From an uncultured Bacillota bacterium (GTDB lineage: Bacteria; Bacillota; Clostridia; Christensenellales; UBA1242), in NCBI GenBank assembly GCA_937889705.1, contig CALBYO010000090.1, forward strand, positions 1-8,894: a stretch of 8,894 bases of DNA, in the 5' to 3' direction. The notes under the pieces are model-generated. The model was not told the origin of the DNA. It was given only the letters and a program-made list of their open reading frames with translations, and made no database searches. This document shows positions 5,794 to 8,894 of the stretch, piece by piece (position 1 is the first letter of the stretch; each line of letters begins with the position of its first letter). A program made the translations under genes and the position numbers.

Positions 5794-7044
5794 ATGATAA
5801 ATTCTTTTAAAAACAACGACCAAAAAATGAAATATTTGCTAGACATTTGGTATTCAGAAACATTTGACGATGCTTACATCGGTAAAATGAATTTGGACAA
5901 AAACGATGTTATCGAAATGTCAAAAGCCGGCAGATTGTCAGACTATCAAGAAGAAGCAAAAAAGAAACAAACTGCAAAAATCAGCGATGTTGAAATCACA
6001 CTTAATAAAGAACAAAAATGCTTACAAGTTGTTTTTTGGAACAACACAGGTTGCCTAGACCTTTCAAATTTCCAAAACGGAATTATAGACGGCAGTTATA
6101 GGTCAGACTTTAAAAAAGATTTGCAACATTTTGACCCTAAAAACGGCAAAATTGTAGTTATCATGCCTGGTAATTTAATCGGAAAAGAATGGGAATTGAA
6201 ATACCTCGTTAACGCAACAAATAAATTGTCAGATGACGAATTAACAAACGGAAAAGATATCAGAAGATTGTTCTTCGGCTTAAAAAAACGTAAACAAACA
6301 GTTATTAACGATATTAAATTCGCCTTGAACTACGGCGCAGAAGAAGTTTACCTTATGAAAGGTGACGAAGAATTTAAAATCTTAAAAACACTCGGAATTG
6401 ATGTCTTCCAAGAAATTGTTGACCAAATTAACGACCCAAGAATCAAATACATTAGCCAAGGCACAGAAACAAAGTTAAACTTCATAAAAGAAAACGAAAA
6501 CGGCAAAAAATTCTATAACATAATCAAAATCAAAACAGACTACGCAACAAAAAGCGATAAACCAAGCAACACAGAAAGACCTGCCGACAGAAAATTTGAC
6601 GAAGCATCAGATTTATACTTCTATTGCAACGCAAACTACACAGCAGCAATCAAAAACGAAAATGTGTTCTACCCTTCTGGTCAACTCACCTTCTTGAACG
6701 CCGCAAAAGGCAAAAACCCAAGAATGATGGTTAATGACGGAAATATCTTCCAAATTTACGCAGAAGGCAACCACGATATATCAGTTGTTAAAGGCGGACA
6801 AAGATTATACGATAGAGATAACGAACTTCTCAACTTGATTCATAAAGAAAGAAAATATAATGAAGCAAGAGCACAATTCTTAACAGAACAAATCACAGAA
6901 GCACAAAAATATCTCATGACAAAAGACTATAATGTCAACGCAATGCGCGCTAAGTTAGACGAACAAAACAGCCAAGTAAATATCGACGAATATATCGCAG
7001 AAGAAAGTAAATCAACACCTACTGACGGCATAGAACTTGCTTAA
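5794..7044 (+). CDS. Unrecognised protein, possibly an inactive metallophosphoesterase paralogue
   Basis: A 416-residue protein of no recognised family, without signal peptide or membrane segment. Several stretches look like metallophosphoesterase motifs with their ligands changed: VVIMPGNLIGKEW (121-133) where a GD motif is expected (D to N), VYLMKGDEEF (185-194) where GNHE is expected, and LYFYCNANYTA (274-284) where the partner has DFILGGHFHANA (both His to Asn). Residues 340-400 are charged and probably helical or coiled-coil, and the tail is acidic. It follows the metallophosphoesterase gene by 12 nt, with GAGG 5 nt before its ATG, so the two are co-translated. I infer a catalytically dead partner or regulator of the upstream enzyme. 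A wholly unrelated fold remains possible, because the resemblance rests on short motifs. Confidence 0.5.
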   Translation: MINSFKNNDQKMKYLLDIWYSETFDDAYIGKMNLDKNDVIEMSKAGRLSDYQEEAKKKQTAKISDVEITLNKEQKCLQVVFWNNTGCLDLSNFQNGIIDGSYRSDFKKDLQHFDPKNGKIVVIMPGNLIGKEWELKYLVNATNKLSDDELTNGKDIRRLFFGLKKRKQTVINDIKFALNYGAEEVYLMKGDEEFKILKTLGIDVFQEIVDQINDPRIKYISQGTETKLNFIKENENGKKFYNIIKIKTDYATKSDKPSNTERPADRKFDEASDLYFYCNANYTAAIKNENVFYPSGQLTFLNAAKGKNPRMMVNDGNIFQIYAEGNHDISVVKGGQRLYDRDNELLNLIHKERKYNEARAQFLTEQITEAQKYLMTKDYNVNAMRAKLDEQNSQVNIDEYIAEESKSTPTDGIELA

Positions 7045-7072
7045 ATTTAATAATGTATTTTAGGAGTTTATT

Positions 7073-7297
7073 ATGGAAAGTAAAATTTGTGAAATTTGCA
7101 AAAGCGAAATAGACGAAGGCTCAAATTTCTGCCCAATGTGCGGCGAAGCTATCTCAGAAAATGCTAAAATTTATAAAAAACAACTCGAAATTAAAGCACA
7201 ACTTGAAGTTTTAGCAAACCTTGCAAAAGTTGTTAAAGACACAAGAAGTTTGGAACTAATTAAATCATTTATTTTGAAATTAAAATCAGAAATTTAG
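7073..7297 (+). CDS. Small zinc-ribbon protein
   Basis: A 74-residue protein. Residues 6-24 form a zinc ribbon with two CxxC knuckles, CEIC (Cys6, Cys9) and CPMCG (Cys20, Cys23), of the common zinc_ribbon_2 type. The rest (about 28-74) is predicted helical, with regular hydrophobic residues (LEVLANLAKVVK, LIKSFILKL), suited to dimerisation or partner binding. There is no membrane segment. AGGAG (7062-7066) lies 6 nt before the ATG and 17 nt after the stop of the preceding gene, so it is probably the third gene of the same operon. It may link the two upstream proteins to nucleic acid or to each other; that role is inference from context. Confidence 0.75.
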   Translation: MESKICEICKSEIDEGSNFCPMCGEAISENAKIYKKQLEIKAQLEVLANLAKVVKDTRSLELIKSFILKLKSEI

Positions 7298-7319
7298 TCT
7301 TATTCAAAAATTTCAAGCA

Positions 7320-7325
7320 TATACT
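7320..7325 (+). promoter_or_regulatory. -10-like box just before the deacetylase gene
   Basis: TATACT lies 9 nt upstream of the ATG at 7335, with no Shine-Dalgarno sequence in between (ACCCACGAT). No good -35 is visible. The surrounding CATATACTA also fits the sporulation sigma-K -10 pattern CATAnnnTA, but the -35 half cannot be supported. Confidence 0.35.
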
Positions 7326-7334
7326 ACCCACGAT

Positions 7335-8075
7335 ATGAAAATATTTGGGTTTAGAGAAAAAAAGAAAAAATTAAGCGGACGCGCGTTCCGCAATATTGTA
7401 GCAAACTCGATTATCGGGTTTGTTTTACTTTCTATGTTTGCACTCACTTATGTTGGCGGCACATTAAAAGCTTTTTCCAAGGCGGACGACTCCCCTATCT
7501 ATAACGGCAATTTGAATAGCAATAATGTTAGTTTAATGATAAATGTTTATTGGGGAAACGAATATCTCGACTCCATGCTTGAAACATTGAAAAACAACAA
7601 TGTTACAACAACATTCTTCCTTGGCGGAATGTGGGTTGAAAAATACCCTGACCTAGCCAAAAAGATACAAGCAAATGGTCACGAAATTGCAAATCATGGT
7701 TATTTTCATAAAGACCAAGATAAAATCAATCTCGACAACAATAAGAAAGAAATAAGTTCGTGCCACGAAATCGTTAAAAACACGCTAGGAGTCGAAATGA
7801 CGCTGTTTGCACCACCAAGCGGAGCATTTAATCAATCTACAATGCAAGCGGCAAAATCGCTTAATTACAGCGTGATTATGTGGACGCGTGATACAATAGA
7901 CTGGCGCGACCAAGATGTCGACACAATTTACAACCGCGCTATTAAAAACGCAAAAGGTGGAGATTTAATATTGATGCACCCAACAAAATGCACCGCCGAA
8001 GCGCTTCCAAGAATAATCGAAACACTTAAAAGCCAAGGTCTAAACATAACCACCGTCACAAACTGCTTATCATAA
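7335..8075 (+). CDS. Membrane-anchored NodB-fold polysaccharide deacetylase homologue
   Basis: A 246-residue protein with a basic N-terminus (residues 7-19), one membrane segment (about 24-45) and an extracytoplasmic NodB (carbohydrate esterase 4) domain from about 65. Metal-site histidines are kept in EIANHGYFH (His121, His125), and APPSGAF (159-165), DTIDWRD (186-192) and LILMHP (His215) match motifs 3-5. Motif 1, normally TFDDG, reads NVYWG (70-74), so the catalytic and metal-binding aspartates are missing. The Arg of motif 3 is also Ala. I believe this NVYWG variant recurs in a clostridial clade, so it is unlikely to be a sequencing error. Deacetylation of cell-wall glycan is the family activity; here it may be lost or altered, leaving glycan binding. 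It has no Shine-Dalgarno sequence; a -10-like box lies 9 nt before the ATG, suggesting separate, nearly leaderless expression. Confidence 0.85.
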   Translation: MKIFGFREKKKKLSGRAFRNIVANSIIGFVLLSMFALTYVGGTLKAFSKADDSPIYNGNLNSNNVSLMINVYWGNEYLDSMLETLKNNNVTTTFFLGGMWVEKYPDLAKKIQANGHEIANHGYFHKDQDKINLDNNKKEISSCHEIVKNTLGVEMTLFAPPSGAFNQSTMQAAKSLNYSVIMWTRDTIDWRDQDVDTIYNRAIKNAKGGDLILMHPTKCTAEALPRIIETLKSQGLNITTVTNCLS

Positions 8076-8076
8076 C

Positions 8077-8110
8077 AAAAAAACTCGTTATCACAACGAG
8101 TTTTTCTTTT
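8077..8110. terminator. Bidirectional intrinsic terminator
   Basis: ACTCGTT (8083-8089) and AACGAGT (8095-8101) form a perfect 7-bp stem with loop ATCAC. It is flanked by seven A on the left and TTTTCTTTT on the right, so it has a U tract in both directions. It lies between the convergent deacetylase and leucine-rich-repeat genes and can serve both. Confidence 0.88.
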
Positions 8111-8126
8111 ATTCTGGTTTTCTTTT

Positions 8127-8894
8127 TTATGCATTGATAGTGTATAAATCGTAACCGTTTTCTGTTCCTGTTTTACTAAAACCTTCACTTAACAAATCAC
8201 TAATTTCTACACCGCTTGGTACTTTAATAACTAAATTTTCACTACAATCAGAAAATGCGCCCGTTCCTATGCTAGTTATAGAACTAGAAAGTATAATAGT
8301 TTTTAAACTATAACATTCTTGAAATGCATATTCGCCAATAGTAGTAATCCCTTCGCTAATTGTAATCGTTTCAAAAATTTTACCATTTAATGAGCGATAG
8401 TCAATTTCTTTTACATTTTGTTTAGAATATAAAACACTATCAGTTTGGCAATAAGCATCAAAAGTAATTGAAATTGAATTAGGATATTTTTGCATTAATT
8501 CTTCGTCAGTTAGATCATAAAAACTTTCAACCCATGTGTTTAACTCATTTACATTGTTAATTGGGTTATTTTTATCACCATTTATATAGCATGGATATTG
8601 AACACTCATCATTATGTCATATAACATGTTAATAATCGCAGTATCACCTTCTCCTTCTTTATCTTCAACTCTATCATAACCTTCTATAATGATTTTAAAT
8701 TCTCTTTGTCTTATTCTAACTGAGTTACTTATTGTTTCCGCAGTTGCTGAACCAAGATAACCTGCAATAGCATAACCATCTTGAACTAATGTCGCATTTC
8801 CTCTTTTATCATGTGTGTATTTTGAATATAAAAATCCTTCATATTCTTTATTACTCCAAAGTCCAACCGTATACCCTGTAACTTTACCTTTGCT
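8127..8894 (-). CDS. BspA-type leucine-rich-repeat surface protein, 5' end outside window
   Basis: A 255-residue C-terminal part; the frame stays open to the window edge at 8894, so the start is missing. An internal ATG at 8627 is not a likely start, because it lacks a ribosome site and 89 more codons are open before it. The C-terminal part has LRR_5/BspA-type repeats: ITISEGITTIGEYAFQECYS, then IILSSSITSIGTGAFSDC, then IKVPSG. The upstream part (GYTVGLWSNKEYEGFLYS, DGYAIAGYLGSATAET) matches no domain I know. BspA-type proteins are usually secreted or surface-attached and common in host-associated bacteria. No C-terminal sorting signal is seen, so anchoring must be N-terminal or absent. It shares the bidirectional terminator with the deacetylase gene. 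Confidence 0.8.
   Translation of the reverse strand, partial: SKGKVTGYTVGLWSNKEYEGFLYSKYTHDKRGNATLVQDGYAIAGYLGSATAETISNSVRIRQREFKIIIEGYDRVEDKEGEGDTAIINMLYDIMMSVQYPCYINGDKNNPINNVNELNTWVESFYDLTDEELMQKYPNSISITFDAYCQTDSVLYSKQNVKEIDYRSLNGKIFETITISEGITTIGEYAFQECYSLKTIILSSSITSIGTGAFSDCSENLVIKVPSGVEISDLLSEGFSKTGTENGYDLYTINA

Noticed and set aside
6766..6777. GNHD at residues 325-328 of the second operon protein, read as a phosphoesterase motif
   Set aside because: It lies after the region that would match GHxH, so the order is wrong for the family. I treat it as chance.
7274..7316. Inverted repeat TTGAAATT / AATTTCAA around the zinc-ribbon stop codon as an operon terminator
   Set aside because: The arms are AT-rich, 27 nt apart and have no U tract, so they are too weak to call.

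Overview
The window comes from a low-GC Gram-positive genome, most likely an uncultured gut-type member of the Clostridia. Supporting signs are the AT-rich base composition, strong AGGAGG-type ribosome sites, TTGACA/TATAAT promoters, tRNAs with encoded CCA, a plsC-S1 gene pair typical of Clostridia, a RuvC resolvase (usually absent from Bacilli), and lipoprotein and BspA-type leucine-rich-repeat surface proteins. No phage, transposase or CRISPR genes are visible. Taxonomy is inferred from these features only.

Left part (1-2850), read mostly on the minus strand: a C-rich intergenic stretch with a 10-bp direct repeat, then a secreted beta-helix-like lipoprotein gene (183-872) flanked by hairpin terminators, then tRNA-Gly(CCC) and tRNA-Thr(CGT) with their own promoter. 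Upstream of these lie a four-domain S1 RNA-binding protein gene and a plsC acyltransferase gene, coupled by a TAATG overlap and led by an extended -10 promoter.

Middle (2946-4516): a 56-residue membrane peptide gene on plus, whose stop codon overlaps that of the convergent ruvC. ruvC and radC diverge from a 99-bp gap. Each has a -10-like box so close to its ATG, and so little Shine-Dalgarno sequence, that nearly leaderless messages are plausible.

Right part (4535-7297): the most interesting section. A promoter whose 17-bp spacer is occupied by a perfect 9+9 palindrome drives three tightly spaced genes. They encode a divergent calcineurin-like metallophosphoesterase with nearly all metal ligands, a second protein that looks like the same fold with those ligands replaced (D to N, H to N), and a small zinc-ribbon protein. 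I do not recognise this combination as a described system. An active and inactive phosphoesterase pair under one repressor-type operator is an inference that can be tested.

End (7335-8894): a membrane-anchored NodB-fold polysaccharide deacetylase relative that lacks the catalytic aspartate motif, a bidirectional terminator, and the 3' part of a leucine-rich-repeat protein gene on minus that runs off the window.
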